A DNA stretch of 64,000 bases. Source: Lachnospiraceae bacterium (GTDB taxonomy: Bacteria > Bacillota > Clostridia > Lachnospirales > Lachnospiraceae). A model generated the notes under the pieces. That model made no database searches. It saw only the letters and a list, made by a program, of their open reading frames with translations, and was not told the DNA's origin. A program made the position numbers and the translations under genes. The stretch lies in contig JAFSIS010000003.1 of assembly GCA_017439665.1 (NCBI GenBank), forward strand, positions 1-64,000, given 5' to 3'. The number at the start of each line of letters is the position of its first letter. Positions within the stretch are counted from its first letter, which is position 1. Positions 15,706 through 26,450 of this stretch are shown here, in pieces.

Positions 15706-17370
15706 GTGGCTTCAAATACAATTGATGTAAGTATGCTTTCCAAAATGTTTCTGGCAGGAGCCCAGAATCTGGAAGCTAAGAAGGAATGGATCAACGAGCT
15801 CAATGTTTTTCCTGTTCCGGACGGGGATACGGGAACCAATATGTCACTGACCATTATGTCGGCAGCAAAAGAGGTTTCCGGACTCATTGATGATGATATG
15901 GAAAGCCTGGCCAAAGCGATTTCATCCGGTTCTTTGCGGGGAGCCAGAGGAAATTCCGGTGTAATCCTTTCCCAGCTGTTTCGTGGATTTTGTAAGGTGA
16001 TCAAAACCCATAGCAAGCTGGATGTGGCTATCTTGACCCAGGCAGCTGAATCAGCAGTGGAAACTGCCTATAAGGCAGTAATGAAGCCCAAGGAGGGAAC
16101 CATTCTTACCGTTGCCAAGGGAGCAGCCATCAAGGCAAGGGAACTTCATGAGTCAGGTGTCACCGACATTGCCAAATTTCTGGAGGAAGTGATCCAGCAT
16201 GCGGACTATGTACTTTCCCAGACTCCTGAGATGCTTCCCGTTCTGAAACAGGCCGGCGTAGTAGACTCCGGCGGTCAGGGCCTTTTGGAGGTGTTGAGGG
16301 GAGCCAACGATGCTTTCCTGGGAAAAGAGCTGAATTTCAAGCTGGGAGCAGTCACCTCCGGTGCAGCAGTGATCAAGATGGATCCCGAGGCTTCCTGTGA
16401 TATCAAATTTGGCTATTGTACTGAATTTATTATCATGCTCAGCAAGACCTTTAATATTAAGCAGGAAATGGATTTTAAGTCCTATCTGGAATCTATTGGT
16501 GATTCTATCGTGGTGGTTGCTGATGATGATATCGTTAAAGTACATGTGCATACCAACGATCCTGGTATGGCCATCCAGAGAGCGCTGATGTATGGAGAGC
16601 TTTCCAATCTGAAGATTGACAATATGCGTCTTGAGCATCAGGAAAAGGTGATCAAGATGTCAGAAGGTAAGGCTTCTACGGAGGAGGTAAAGAAGGAAGA
16701 GGGGCCGAGAAAGGATTATGGCTTTATTTCTGTTTCTGTGGGAGCCGGTATGGATGAAATTTTCACCGGTCTGGGGGTAGATCATATGATCGCCGGTGGA
16801 CAGACCATGAATCCAAGTACTGAAGATATGCTGAATGCCATTGATCAGGTAAATGCAGATAATATTTTTATTTTCCCCAATAACAGCAATATCATCCTTG
16901 CGGCAAACCAGGCAAAATCCCTGGTGGAGGATAAGAATATCATCGTTATCCCTACTAAAACGGTGGCTCAGGGAATTACTGCGGTGATCAATTTTGTACC
17001 GGATCTGTCGGTGGAAGAGAATGAAGCCATTATGCTGGAAGAAATTACCCGGGTAAAAACCGGTCAGGTAACCTATGCGGTAAGAGATACGCAGATTGAT
17101 GATAAAGAGATCCGTCAGGGAGATTACATGGGTATCGGTGACAGTGGTATTCTTTCCGTGGGAACCGATATGGAAGAGGTTATCCTGAAAATGGTAGAGG
17201 AAATGATGGATGAGGATAAGGAATTGATCAGCATCTATTATGGAGAAGAGATTACTGCCAATCAGGCACAGCTTCTGGCAGATAAGATTGAAGAAAAATA
17301 TGATACCTGTGATGTTGAGCTGCAGTATGGCGGCCAGCCGGTATATTATTATATTATTTCGGTAGAATAA
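15706..17370 (+). CDS. DAK/DegV-partner kinase, YloV/FakA type
   Basis: This is the likely kinase subunit of a fatty-acid kinase, which phosphorylates fatty acids presented by DegV/FakB proteins so they can enter phospholipid synthesis. The N-terminal DhaL-type ATP-binding domain shows NVFPVPDGDTGTNMSLT and GSLRGARGNSGVILSQ. A long C-terminal domain follows, with EDKNIIVIPTKTVAQGITA. The GTG at 15706 is chosen because AAGGAGG at 15691 is correctly spaced; an earlier TTG at 15685 lies before that site. A DegV gene occurs 2.3 kb downstream, consistent with the proposed partnership. Confidence 0.88.
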   Translation: MASNTIDVSMLSKMFLAGAQNLEAKKEWINELNVFPVPDGDTGTNMSLTIMSAAKEVSGLIDDDMESLAKAISSGSLRGARGNSGVILSQLFRGFCKVIKTHSKLDVAILTQAAESAVETAYKAVMKPKEGTILTVAKGAAIKARELHESGVTDIAKFLEEVIQHADYVLSQTPEMLPVLKQAGVVDSGGQGLLEVLRGANDAFLGKELNFKLGAVTSGAAVIKMDPEASCDIKFGYCTEFIIMLSKTFNIKQEMDFKSYLESIGDSIVVVADDDIVKVHVHTNDPGMAIQRALMYGELSNLKIDNMRLEHQEKVIKMSEGKASTEEVKKEEGPRKDYGFISVSVGAGMDEIFTGLGVDHMIAGGQTMNPSTEDMLNAIDQVNADNIFIFPNNSNIILAANQAKSLVEDKNIIVIPTKTVAQGITAVINFVPDLSVEENEAIMLEEITRVKTGQVTYAVRDTQIDDKEIRQGDYMGIGDSGILSVGTDMEEVILKMVEEMMDEDKELISIYYGEEITANQAQLLADKIEEKYDTCDVELQYGGQPVYYYIISVE

Positions 17371-17386
17371 GCAATATCTGTTTAAG

Positions 17387-17432
17387 AACCGTTGCAAAAT
17401 TTGGCAAAAGAATTTTGCAGCGGTTTTTCTCT
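17387..17432 (+). terminator. Terminator after yloV
   Basis: AACCGTTGCAAAATT pairs with AATTTTGCAGCGGTT (17387-17425), 15 bp with one G-U pair, and TTTCTCTT follows. It lies upstream of the true recG start. Confidence 0.88.
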
Positions 17433-17496
17433 TACCAGGGTCAAAAGCAATAAGCCCTACGATGTCTGCACATTAGTGGTGAAGAAGGAGAAACTC

Positions 17497-19548
17497 ATGC
17501 GATTAGATTCGGATTTACGGGAAGTAAAAGGAATAGGAGAGAAAACGGTTCAGCTTTTTCACCGGCTGGAGCTGTATACGGTCAGGGATCTTCTCTATTA
17601 TCTGCCCAGAAACTATGAACATTTTGAAAAACCAAAGCCTGCGGCAGAATGGAAAAAGAACTCCATGGCAGTGTTGAGAGTAAAACTGCCCTATCAGCGG
17701 ATAGAAGTGAGGAAGTCAGCAAGGTATACCCTTTTACAATTTTATCTTGAGGATGGCAATGACCGTATTTATCTTACCTATTTTAATATGCCTTTTTTAA
17801 AAAATTCCCTTCATCCGGGCCAGGAATATATCTTTCGGGGAAAGCTTGAGGAAAAGAAGGGCAGACTTACTATGGATCAGCCCAAATGCTATCTGCCGGG
17901 AGAATATGAGAAGCTGTTGGATACTCTGCAGCCGGTGTATGCACTGACGAAAGGGCTGACCAGTGCATTTATCCAGAAAGCATTAAAAACCATTTTTCAA
18001 AATGTCTCCTTAGATGAAGAAATATTTCCGGAAGAAATCATTAATAAATACGAACTTATTCCTTCAGAAGAAGCCTTTAAAACCCTGCATTTTCCTCAGA
18101 ATGAAGATCAGGTTATAAAAGCCAGAAAACGTCTGGTATTCGAGGAATTTCTTGCCTTTTGTCTGGAGGTGAAGCTGCGGAAGCAGGAGAGTATCCAATT
18201 GGCCTTCCCCAATCCGCTGCTGAAGGTTTCGGATACGAAAAGACTTTTGGCGCAGCTTCCCTATTCACTGACAGGTGCACAGAAAAAGGTTTGGGAACAG
18301 ATTGAAGAGGATCTCGCCCGGGATGTAGCTATGAACCGTATGGTGCAGGGGGATGTGGGAAGTGGAAAAACCATCCTGGCTATTCTGGCCCTTTTGCTCT
18401 GTGCCGCCAATGGCCGTCAGGGGGCCTTTATGGCACCTACAGAGGTTTTAGCCAGACAGCATTATGAAGCGCTGAAAGAAATGGCGGAGCAGTACGGGCT
18501 GTGTATCCGGCCTATCCTTCTGGTAGGTTCTTTAACGGCAAAGGAAAAAAGAAGAATTTATGAAGAGATTGCGTCAGGTCAGGTAAATGTTATTGTAGGC
18601 ACCCATGCCCTGATCCAGGAAAAGGTAAATTATCAGAATCTGGCCCTGGTAATCACCGATGAGCAGCATAGGTTCGGCGTGCGGCAGCGCACCTGTCTGC
18701 AGGAAAAGGGAGAAAATACTCATATTCTGGTAATGAGTGCCACCCCCATTCCCCGCACCCTGGCCATCATTTTATTCGGTGATCTGCATCTGTCCGTTCT
18801 GGATGAAATGCCGGTGGGACGCCTCCCCATCAAAAACTGTGTAGTGGATCCTTCTTACCGCCCCAAGGCCTATCGGTTTATGGAAAAGGAAATTGAGGCC
18901 GGCCACCAGATCTATTGTATCTGTCCCATGGTGGAAGAGGGGGGAATGGAAAATCTGGAAAACGTGGTAGATTATGCCGGAAAGCTTGCTGATCATTTTG
19001 GCCCAAAGGCCCGTGTGGCCTATCTGCATGGAAAAATGAAGCCGGCGCAGAAAACACAGGTAATGGAAGATTTCGGAGATCACAAAATCGATATCCTTGT
19101 TTCCACTACGGTAATCGAGGTGGGAATCAATGTTCCCAATGCAACGGTGATGATGGTGGAGAATGCGGAGCGTTTCGGACTTGCCCAGCTGCATCAGCTT
19201 CGGGGCAGGGTAGGCCGTGGAAAAGACCAGTCCTACTGTATTTTTATCAATGGAAACCAAAATGAAAATACTTCCAAAAGGCTGGAGCTGTTAAACCATT
19301 CCAATGACGGCTTTTATCTGGCAAATGAAGACATGAAACTGAGAGGCCCCGGAGATATTTTCGGAATCCGCCAGAGCGGAGATATGGAATTTGCCATCGG
19401 AGATATCTATAGTGATGCAGATATCCTTTTGGAAACAGCAGCACTGGCAGACGAAATCTTAAAAGACAGCGAATCGGAAAAACGCTTCCCCGGATTGGGA
19501 GAGTTTCTTGCCCGGCGGGCGGCCAGGGTTGACTTTAGAAGCATTTAA
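17497..19548 (+). CDS. recG: ATP-dependent DNA helicase RecG
   Basis: This branch-migrating helicase remodels stalled replication forks and recombination intermediates. The 683-residue protein has an N-terminal wedge/OB region (LREVKGIGEKTVQLFHRLELYTVRDLLYYLPRNYE), Walker A GDVGSGKT, a DEQH box, SATPIPRT, and the helicase C-terminal motifs (STTVIEVGINVPNA, LHQLRGRVGRG). The ATG at 17497 is preferred over an upstream in-frame TTG at 17392: AAGGAG precedes it, the upstream stretch encodes the yloV terminator hairpin, and the family starts here. Confidence 0.96.
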   Translation: MRLDSDLREVKGIGEKTVQLFHRLELYTVRDLLYYLPRNYEHFEKPKPAAEWKKNSMAVLRVKLPYQRIEVRKSARYTLLQFYLEDGNDRIYLTYFNMPFLKNSLHPGQEYIFRGKLEEKKGRLTMDQPKCYLPGEYEKLLDTLQPVYALTKGLTSAFIQKALKTIFQNVSLDEEIFPEEIINKYELIPSEEAFKTLHFPQNEDQVIKARKRLVFEEFLAFCLEVKLRKQESIQLAFPNPLLKVSDTKRLLAQLPYSLTGAQKKVWEQIEEDLARDVAMNRMVQGDVGSGKTILAILALLLCAANGRQGAFMAPTEVLARQHYEALKEMAEQYGLCIRPILLVGSLTAKEKRRIYEEIASGQVNVIVGTHALIQEKVNYQNLALVITDEQHRFGVRQRTCLQEKGENTHILVMSATPIPRTLAIILFGDLHLSVLDEMPVGRLPIKNCVVDPSYRPKAYRFMEKEIEAGHQIYCICPMVEEGGMENLENVVDYAGKLADHFGPKARVAYLHGKMKPAQKTQVMEDFGDHKIDILVSTTVIEVGINVPNATVMMVENAERFGLAQLHQLRGRVGRGKDQSYCIFINGNQNENTSKRLELLNHSNDGFYLANEDMKLRGPGDIFGIRQSGDMEFAIGDIYSDADILLETAALADEILKDSESEKRFPGLGEFLARRAARVDFRSI

Positions 19549-19632
19549 AAGTAAAATGATACTACTCAGACTTTTTGGACAGGAAGTCTGTACAGAATAC
19601 TCAGTAAAGAAAATGATAGGGAGAATAGTTCA

Positions 19633-20496
19633 ATGCAAAAAGTAGCAATTATGACAGACAGCAACAGTGGCATTACCCAGAAAGAAGGAAAAGAACTGGG
19701 GATTTCTGTACTTCCCATGCCCTTTTTGATGGATGAAGAAACCTATTTTGAAGATATAACCCTTACTCAGGAGGATTTTTATACCCGTCTTAAAGGAGAC
19801 AGCAATATCAGCACCTCCCAGCCATCACCTGAGTCTGTGACCAAGATGTTTGATGAGCTTTTGAAAGAGTATGATGCGGTTGTGCATATTCCCATGAGCA
19901 GCGGTTTAAGTGGCTCATGTCAGACTGCTCATATGCTGGCACAGGACTATGAGGGAAAGGTGGAGGTTGTAAATAATCAGCGTATTTCCGTCATCCAGCG
20001 TCAGGCTGTGCTGGATGCGATCCAGCTGGTAAAAGCCGGAAAAACAGCTGCTGAAATTAGGCAGATATTAGAAGAAGATAAACTCAATTGCAGCGTCTAT
20101 ATTATGCTGGACACCTTGTATTATCTGAAAAAAGGAGGCAGGATCACTCCTGCCGCAGCAGCATTGGGAACCATTTTAAAGTTGAAGCCTGTCCTCACTA
20201 TTCAGGGAGACAAGCTGGATGCCTTTGCCAAGGCAAGAACCTCTTCCCAGGGCAAAAAGCTGATGATCAATGCCATCAAAAATGATATTGATACCCGCTT
20301 TGGTGGAATCACTAACGTTCGTCTGCAGATAGCTTATACCTATGATAAGGAAGCGGCTATGCAGTTTAAGGCAGAGGTGGAGCAGGAATTTCCCGGAATG
20401 GACATTGTGCTGGATCCACTTTCTTTGAGTGTGGCCTGCCATATCGGACCGGGTGCGCTTGCTCTTGCCTGTACACAGAAATTACCCACCAATTAA
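19633..20496 (+). CDS. DegV family fatty-acid-binding protein (FakB-type)
   Basis: This 287-residue DegV-fold protein binds a fatty acid and would present it to the FakA-type kinase. Family signatures are MTDSNSGITQ near the start, HIPMSSGLSGSCQTA in the middle and HIGPGALALA at the end. The RITPAAAALGTILKLKP segment lines the lipid pocket in known members. A 7-bp hairpin (CAGACTT/AAGTCTG, 19567-19590) lies in the short gap after recG. The yloV kinase gene is nearby but separated by recG. Confidence 0.92.
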   Translation: MQKVAIMTDSNSGITQKEGKELGISVLPMPFLMDEETYFEDITLTQEDFYTRLKGDSNISTSQPSPESVTKMFDELLKEYDAVVHIPMSSGLSGSCQTAHMLAQDYEGKVEVVNNQRISVIQRQAVLDAIQLVKAGKTAAEIRQILEEDKLNCSVYIMLDTLYYLKKGGRITPAAAALGTILKLKPVLTIQGDKLDAFAKARTSSQGKKLMINAIKNDIDTRFGGITNVRLQIAYTYDKEAAMQFKAEVEQEFPGMDIVLDPLSLSVACHIGPGALALACTQKLPTN

Positions 20497-20500
20497 AACG

Positions 20501-20541
20501 AATCCTGTATGAACCAAGCTGTTTATACAGGATTTTATCTC
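20501..20541 (+). terminator. Probable terminator after the degV-family gene
   Basis: AATCCTGTAT (20501-20510) and ATACAGGATT (20525-20534) form a perfect 10-bp stem. The following TTATCTCT is only moderately T-rich. Confidence 0.6.
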
Positions 20542-20567
20542 TCATAGAGACAGAAAGGAACTGCAAT

Positions 20568-22490
20568 ATGGCAGCGAAGACTACCTATGATGCTTCCAGC
20601 ATTACCGTCCTGGAGGGACTGGAAGCAGTAAGAAAAAGACCGGGAATGTATATCGGCAGTGTGTCTACCAAGGGACTGAACCATCTGATCTATGAAATCG
20701 TTGACAATTCCGTGGATGAGCATCTGGCCGGCTTCTGTGATAAAATTTACGTCACTCTGGAAGCAGACGGAAGCTGTACCGTTATGGATAACGGGAGGGG
20801 AATTCCGGTTGAAATGCATGAAAAGGGGATCAGTGCGGAGCGTCTGGTCTTTACCACTTTGCATGCAGGCGGTAAATTTGATGATTCTGCCTATAAAACC
20901 AGTGGCGGTCTCCATGGAGTGGGTTCTTCAGTGGTGAATGCCCTTTCTACTAGATTGACCGTAAGGGTCAAGAAGAATGGTTTCATCTATGAAGATAAAT
21001 ATGAAAGAGGAAATCCTGTAATTCCCTTGGAAAACGGCCTGCTTCCCGTAGTGGGGAAAACCAGGGAAACAGGAACGGCAGTCAACTTTCTTCCCGATGA
21101 TACTATTTTTGATAAAACCCGTTTTAAGGAGGATGAGGTAAAAAGCCGTCTCCATGAAACGGCCTATTTGAATCCCAGACTTACCATTATCTATGAGGAC
21201 AAGCGTAAGACTGAAGGAGAATACATAGAATTTCATGAGCCACAGGGATTGATCGGTTATTTAAAGGACTTAAACAAGTCAAAGGAAACCGTTCATGAGG
21301 TGATCTATTATACCGGGGAAAGTGAAGGGGTGAGTGTAGAGGTCGCCTTCCAGTACGTGAATGAGTTTCACGAAACAGTACTGGGCTTTTGCAACAATAT
21401 CTACAACGCAGAGGGCGGAACCCATTTAACCGGTTTTAAGACCATGTTCACTACGGTGATCAATAACTATGCCAGACAGCTGAATATCTTAAAGGAAAAG
21501 GACGCTAATTTTACGGGATCTGATGTACGAAACGGGATGACAGCGGTGATCTCTGTTAAACATCCTGATCCCCGGTTTGAAGGTCAGACAAAAACAAAGC
21601 TGGATAATCAGGATGCGGCCAAGGTGGTCAGCAAGGTGACCGGAGAGGAGATCGTTCACTTTTTTGACCGGAATCTGGAAACCTTAAAAGCCGTCATCGG
21701 TTGTGCGGAAAAGGCAGCAAAAATCCGTAAGTCAGAGGAAAAGGCAAAGACCAATCTTCTCACCAAACAGAAGTTTTCCTTTGACTCCAACGGAAAGCTG
21801 GCCAACTGTGAGTCCAGGGATCCTTCCAAATGTGAGATTTTTATCGTAGAGGGAGACTCTGCAGGAGGCAGTGCAAAAACTGCCAGAAACCGTGCTTACC
21901 AGGCTATTTTGCCCATTCGGGGAAAAATCCTGAATGTGGAAAAAGCCAGTATTGACAAGGTTCTGGCCAATGCGGAGATCAAGACCATGATCAATGCCTT
22001 TGGCTGCGGGTTTAAGGAGGGCTATGGAAATGATTTTGATATTTCAAAACTTCGTTACGATAAGATCATCATCATGGCCGATGCAGATGTGGACGGTGCT
22101 CATATTTCTACTTTGCTGCTTACTCTGTTTTACCGTCATATGCCGGAGCTGATCTTTGAGGGTCATGTTTATCTTGCCATGCCGCCTTTATACAAGGCTA
22201 TGCCTTCTAAGGGAAAAGAAGAGTATTTATATGACGATAAGGCCCTGGAAAAATACCGAAAAACCCATAAAGGCCCTTTCACCTTACAGCGTTATAAGGG
22301 ACTGGGAGAAATGGATGCAGATCAGCTTTGGGAAACTACCCTGAACCCGGCTACCAGAAAACTGAAGCTGGTGGAGATTGAAGATGCACTGATGGCAGCC
22401 CAGGTAACAGAGATGCTGATGGGGAACGATGTCCCACCCAGAAAAGCCTTTATTTATGAGCATGCCCACGATGCCGAGCTGGATATATAG
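20568..22490 (+). CDS. Type IIA DNA topoisomerase subunit B (ParE/GyrB-like)
   Basis: This is the ATPase subunit of a bacterial type IIA topoisomerase. The 640-residue protein has a GHKL ATPase domain (EIVDNSVDEHLAG, VMDNGRGIPV, GGLHGVGSSVVNALS), a transducer domain, and a TOPRIM domain with EGDSAGGSAKTARNR and DADVDGAHI. The C-terminal tail LQRYKGLGEMDADQLWETT is also typical. It sits directly before a subunit A gene whose C-terminal domain lacks a GyrA box, so the pair is more likely topoisomerase IV-like (parE/parC) than gyrase. A separate gyrAB near dnaA would be expected outside the window. Confidence 0.92.
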   Translation: MAAKTTYDASSITVLEGLEAVRKRPGMYIGSVSTKGLNHLIYEIVDNSVDEHLAGFCDKIYVTLEADGSCTVMDNGRGIPVEMHEKGISAERLVFTTLHAGGKFDDSAYKTSGGLHGVGSSVVNALSTRLTVRVKKNGFIYEDKYERGNPVIPLENGLLPVVGKTRETGTAVNFLPDDTIFDKTRFKEDEVKSRLHETAYLNPRLTIIYEDKRKTEGEYIEFHEPQGLIGYLKDLNKSKETVHEVIYYTGESEGVSVEVAFQYVNEFHETVLGFCNNIYNAEGGTHLTGFKTMFTTVINNYARQLNILKEKDANFTGSDVRNGMTAVISVKHPDPRFEGQTKTKLDNQDAAKVVSKVTGEEIVHFFDRNLETLKAVIGCAEKAAKIRKSEEKAKTNLLTKQKFSFDSNGKLANCESRDPSKCEIFIVEGDSAGGSAKTARNRAYQAILPIRGKILNVEKASIDKVLANAEIKTMINAFGCGFKEGYGNDFDISKLRYDKIIIMADADVDGAHISTLLLTLFYRHMPELIFEGHVYLAMPPLYKAMPSKGKEEYLYDDKALEKYRKTHKGPFTLQRYKGLGEMDADQLWETTLNPATRKLKLVEIEDALMAAQVTEMLMGNDVPPRKAFIYEHAHDAELDI

Positions 22491-22506
22491 TACAATATTT
22501 TCCTAA

Positions 22507-24774
22507 ATGAGAAAAGAAGAAATGATGAGAGAAAAAATGGACGAAAATATTATCAAAACGGAGTACTCCGAAATCATGCAGAAATCCTATATTGACTATG
22601 CCATGAGTGTAATCGTTGCCAGAGCTTTACCGGACGTAAGGGACGGGTTAAAGCCGGTGCAGCGCCGTACCCTCTATGATATGCATGAGCTGGGTATCCG
22701 TTATGACCGCCCCTACCGGAAAAGTGCCCGTATTGTAGGAGATACTATGGGTAAATACCATCCCCATGGGGATGCCTCCATTTATGATGCCCTGGTGGTC
22801 ATGACCCAGGACTTTAAAAAGGGGCTTCCTCTGGTTGACGGCCACGGTAATTTTGGCAATATCGAGGGGGATGGAGCAGCCGCCATGCGTTATACGGAGG
22901 CCAGGCTCCAGAAGGTTACCCAGGAGGGGCTGTTAGCCGATCTGGATAAGGATGTGGTGGATTTTGTTCCTAATTTTGATGAAACGGAAAAAGAGCCTTC
23001 GGTTCTTCCTGCCAAATTTCCCAATCTTTTGGTGAATGGCTCAGAAGGTATTGCCGTAGGTATGGCCACCAGTATTCCTCCCCACAATCTGGGAGAGGTA
23101 ATCGAAGCCACCAAAGCCTATATGAAAAATGAACAAATTTCCACCAAAGAGCTTATGCGTTATGTCAAAGGTCCGGATTTTCCTACCGGAGGCATCGTCA
23201 CTAACAAGGATGAGCTGTTGGCCATTTACCGCACGGGAATGGGAAAGATTAAGATCCGGGGTAAGGTGGAGATTGAGAAGGCCAGGGGGGGCAGGACCAA
23301 TGTAGTTATCACGGAAATTCCCTATCCCATGATCGGTGCCAATATCTCTAAATTTCTTTCTGATATTGCAGCCCTTTCTGAAAACAAAAAGACCATGGAT
23401 ATCGTCGATATCTCCAATCAGTCTTCCAAGGAAGGCATTCGCATCGTTATTGAGCTGAAGAAGGACGCGGATGCAGATAACTTTGTCAATATGCTGTACA
23501 AAAAGACACGGCTGGAAGATACCTTTGGGGTCAATATGCTTGCCATCTGTGAAGGCAAACCGGAAACCATGGGATTAAAACAGATCATCCGCCAGAATGT
23601 GGATTTCCAGCTTCAGGTTGCCACCCGAAAATACAATAATCTCCTGGAAAAGGAGCGGGAAAAGAGGGAAATTCAGGAAGGCCTGATCAAGGCCTGCAAT
23701 GTGATCGATCTGATCATTGAAATCCTCCGTGGCAGCAAGGATCGTACGATGGCGAAGAAATGCCTTGTGGAAGGAATTACGGAAGGCATCCGGTTTAAAT
23801 CGAAGGAATCCAGGATCATGGCTTCCCAGCTGATGTTTTCTGAACGACAGGCCAATGCCATTCTGGATATGCGCTTGTATAAGCTGATCGGACTGGAGAT
23901 CGAGGCACTGATCAAAGACCATGAGGACACGGTAGCCAATATTTACCGCTATGAGGATATTCTTTCCAGAAGAGATTCCATGATCCAGGTTCTGATCAAT
24001 GATCTGGATACCTTGAAGAAGGAATTTTCCCGCAAACGTAAAACCCTGATCGACAACTGCGAAGAGGCTGTTTACGAAGAAAAGAAGCCGGAAGAAATGG
24101 AGCTGGTCTTTCTCATGGATCGGTTCGGCTATACCAAAACCATCGATCCTGCCACTCTGGAGAGGAACAAAGAGGCGGCCTATCAGGAAAGCCGTTTTAT
24201 TTTCAACTGCAAGAATACCGGAAAAATCTGTATTTTTACGAATACAGGACAGCTTCACACCATAAAGGTTACGGATATTCCCTATGGAAAATTTCGGGAT
24301 AAGGGTATCCCCATTGATAATATCAGTAATTTTTCCTCTGCAAAAGAAGAAATTGTACTGGTCACTTCTCAGACGGAGCTGAATCTTTACCGGGTAGTTT
24401 TTGCCACCAGGCAGGCCATGCTGAAGATTGTGGATGGCGGGGAGTTCGATGTCAGCAAACGTACCGTCAGTGCCACCAAACTGAGTGAGGATGATGAACT
24501 GGTCAGCGTGTATGTATTAAAGGATAAAACCAACATCATTCTTCGCACAAAGGAGGGATTTTTCCTCCGGTTTCCTCTGGCCGAGATTCCGGAAAAGAAG
24601 AAGGGAGCCGTGGGTGTGCGAGGAATGAAACTGGGAGCAAAGGACTGGGTGGAAGAGGTATATTATACCCTGAATTCTGTAGATTCTCCTGTTTTCATTC
24701 AGGATAAGGAGCTGAATCTGAATAGCCTGAAGCTGGGAAAACGGGATACGAAAGGAAGTAAGATCAAGCTATGA
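22507..24774 (+). CDS. Type IIA DNA topoisomerase subunit A (ParC/GyrA-like)
   Basis: This DNA-breaking subunit is 755 residues from the first ATG. The catalytic tyrosine is Tyr129 in [14 protein letters not shown]. The quinolone-region sequence [16 protein letters not shown] and the helix-turn-helix [22 protein letters not shown] segment near residues 38-54 are present. The C-terminal beta-pinwheel has no recognisable GyrA box (QRRGGKG), so decatenation rather than supercoiling is the probable main activity. The start is uncertain: no clear ribosome site precedes 22507, and in-frame ATGs at 22522 and 22537 fit the family length as well. The stop overlaps rsmD by four bases. Confidence 0.9.
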   Translation: MRKEEMMREKMDENIIKTEYSEIMQKSYIDYAMSVIVARALPDVRDGLKPVQRRTLYDMHELGIRYDRPYRKSARIVGDTMGKYHPHGDASIYDALVVMTQDFKKGLPLVDGHGNFGNIEGDGAAAMRYTEARLQKVTQEGLLADLDKDVVDFVPNFDETEKEPSVLPAKFPNLLVNGSEGIAVGMATSIPPHNLGEVIEATKAYMKNEQISTKELMRYVKGPDFPTGGIVTNKDELLAIYRTGMGKIKIRGKVEIEKARGGRTNVVITEIPYPMIGANISKFLSDIAALSENKKTMDIVDISNQSSKEGIRIVIELKKDADADNFVNMLYKKTRLEDTFGVNMLAICEGKPETMGLKQIIRQNVDFQLQVATRKYNNLLEKEREKREIQEGLIKACNVIDLIIEILRGSKDRTMAKKCLVEGITEGIRFKSKESRIMASQLMFSERQANAILDMRLYKLIGLEIEALIKDHEDTVANIYRYEDILSRRDSMIQVLINDLDTLKKEFSRKRKTLIDNCEEAVYEEKKPEEMELVFLMDRFGYTKTIDPATLERNKEAAYQESRFIFNCKNTGKICIFTNTGQLHTIKVTDIPYGKFRDKGIPIDNISNFSSAKEEIVLVTSQTELNLYRVVFATRQAMLKIVDGGEFDVSKRTVSATKLSEDDELVSVYVLKDKTNIILRTKEGFFLRFPLAEIPEKKKGAVGVRGMKLGAKDWVEEVYYTLNSVDSPVFIQDKELNLNSLKLGKRDTKGSKIKL

Positions 24775-25328
24775 GAGTCATTGCAGGAACGGCCAGAAGC
24801 CTTCCTTTAAAAGCACCGGAGGGAATGGAAACTAGGCCTACCACGGACCGGATCAAGGAAACTCTGTTTAATATGCTGCAAAACCGTATAGGGGGTGCGG
24901 TTTTTGCAGATGTATTCAGCGGAAGCGGAGGGATTGGAATAGAGGCTTTAAGCCGGGGAGCATCCAAAGCTTATTTTATTGAAAATAATAAAAAAGCATT
25001 ATCCTGCATTCAGGAAAATTTACGATTTACGAAACTTGAGAAATCGAGTATGATAATGAATACGGATGCCTGCGCCGCTATAGACCGCATAACGGAAGTA
25101 GTCGATATTATTTTCATGGATCCGCCCTATTCATCAGGGCTTGATCTTGCGGTATTGGAAAGGTTGAAAAGTACATCCTGTGTGGGGGAAGAAACGCTGA
25201 TCATTATTGAAGCTGATCTGAAGAATGACAGCAGTAAATATGAAGCGTTGGGATTTACAAAAACAAAAGAGAAGGTATACAAGACCAATAAGCATGTCTT
25301 TTTGGTAAGAGGGGAGCAAAACGAATGA
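24771..25328 (+). CDS. rsmD: 16S rRNA (guanine-966-N2)-methyltransferase RsmD
   Basis: This SAM-dependent methyltransferase modifies G966 of 16S rRNA. The 185-residue protein has the family N-terminus [18 protein letters not shown] and [17 protein letters not shown]. It also has the SAM-binding loop [14 protein letters not shown] and the catalytic DPPY motif near residue 121. ATGA overlap with the topoisomerase gene and a four-base overlap with coaD indicate translational coupling. The rsmD-coaD order matches ylbH-ylbI of Bacillus. Confidence 0.95.
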   Translation: MRVIAGTARSLPLKAPEGMETRPTTDRIKETLFNMLQNRIGGAVFADVFSGSGGIGIEALSRGASKAYFIENNKKALSCIQENLRFTKLEKSSMIMNTDACAAIDRITEVVDIIFMDPPYSSGLDLAVLERLKSTSCVGEETLIIIEADLKNDSSKYEALGFTKTKEKVYKTNKHVFLVRGEQNE

Positions 25329-25807
25329 AGTCAGCAGTATATCCCGGAAGCTTTGATCCGGTTACTTTCGGCCACCTGGACATTATTGAACGGGCTGCCG
25401 CAATTTTTGATGAATTGACTGTAAGTGTACTGAATAACACAGCCAAGACACCATTGTTTTCTGTGGAAGAACGTGTTAATATACTGAAAGAAGCAACAAA
25501 GCATCTGCCTAATGTAAAGATTGATTCCTTCAGCGGACTTCTGGTAGATTATGCAGTCAGGAATGATATTCAGGTTTCGGTAAGAGGGTTAAGGGCGATT
25601 ACCGACTTTGAGTATGAGCTACAGATTGCCCAGACGAACAATAAACTTTCAGGCGGTAAGCTGGATACGGTATTTTTAACCACCAATCTGGCATATTCCT
25701 ATTTAAGTTCTTCCAGCGTAAGAGAGATTGGAAGCTTTAATGGGGATATTTCCCAATTTGTTCCTGAATTTGTGGTGGACATGGTATATAAGAAATTTGG
25801 GTTTTAG
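25325..25807 (+). CDS. coaD: Phosphopantetheine adenylyltransferase
   Basis: This enzyme catalyses the fourth step of coenzyme A synthesis, ATP plus 4'-phosphopantetheine to dephospho-CoA. The 160-residue nucleotidyltransferase has [16 protein letters not shown] with the TxGH motif (Thr14, His17), [15 protein letters not shown], and the ISSS-type signature as [10 protein letters not shown]. Length is normal for the family. It overlaps rsmD by four bases. Confidence 0.97.
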   Translation: MKSAVYPGSFDPVTFGHLDIIERAAAIFDELTVSVLNNTAKTPLFSVEERVNILKEATKHLPNVKIDSFSGLLVDYAVRNDIQVSVRGLRAITDFEYELQIAQTNNKLSGGKLDTVFLTTNLAYSYLSSSSVREIGSFNGDISQFVPEFVVDMVYKKFGF

Positions 25808-25824
25808 AAAGGATAGGGAGTACG

Positions 25825-26430
25825 GTGAGCAGTAAGATTGAACAGTTAATTGATGAAATTGAAGATTATATTGATAATTGTAAGTTTAAGGCCTTATCCA
25901 ATACGCAGATTATCGTAAACAAAGAAGAAATTGATGAGCTTCTTAGAGAACTGCGGTTAAAAACACCGGAAGAGATCAAGAGATATCAGAAGATCATCAG
26001 TAATAAGGAAGCAATATTAAACGATGCCAGAGAGAAGGCTTCTGCCCTGATCAACGAAGCTACCCTGCATACCAATGAACTGATCAATGAACATGAGATC
26101 ATGCAGCAGGCCTATGCCCAGGCCAATGAAGTGGTTACTCTGGCAACGAACCAGGCTCAGGAGATTCTGGATAATGCAACCATCGAGGCCAATACCATGC
26201 GTGAAGCGGCTATGCGCTATACCGATGATATGCTGGCCAATGTAGAGAACATTATTTCCCATTCCATGGAAAATGCCAGCTTCCGCTATAATGAGCTGAT
26301 GAAGGGGCTTAATGAATGCTATGAGATCGTTAAGAACAATCGGGCGGAGCTTTTCCCCATGGCAGGGCTGGAGGATCTGGAAGAGGAGGCTTCTTCTGCC
26401 GGAGAGCCCGTTGCATTGGATATTATTTAA
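25825..26430 (+). CDS. Coiled-coil protein resembling V-ATPase E/H-type or DivIVA-like stalk proteins
   Basis: This 201-residue protein is almost entirely helical, with a long central heptad pattern (about residues 55-150: ISNKEAILNDAREKASALINEATLHTNEL and following). It has no membrane segment or enzyme motif. Proteins of this type commonly follow coaD in Lachnospiraceae and carry loose annotations such as ATPase subunit H-like. A structural or scaffolding role is inferred only from the coiled coil. GTG start with GGATAGGGA upstream, 17 bp after coaD. Confidence 0.75.
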   Translation: MSSKIEQLIDEIEDYIDNCKFKALSNTQIIVNKEEIDELLRELRLKTPEEIKRYQKIISNKEAILNDAREKASALINEATLHTNELINEHEIMQQAYAQANEVVTLATNQAQEILDNATIEANTMREAAMRYTDDMLANVENIISHSMENASFRYNELMKGLNECYEIVKNNRAELFPMAGLEDLEEEASSAGEPVALDII

Positions 26431-26450
26431 AGTTATCACATAAGCACTAT

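Noticed and set aside
17392..17496. N-terminal extension of recG
   Set aside because: This stretch includes the yloV terminator hairpin, and RecG proteins start at the downstream ATG with AAGGAG.
22507..24774. Calling this pair gyrB-gyrA
   Set aside because: Subunit A lacks the GyrA box and the pair lies outside a dnaA/recF context, so topoisomerase IV-like is preferred, with no gene symbol given.
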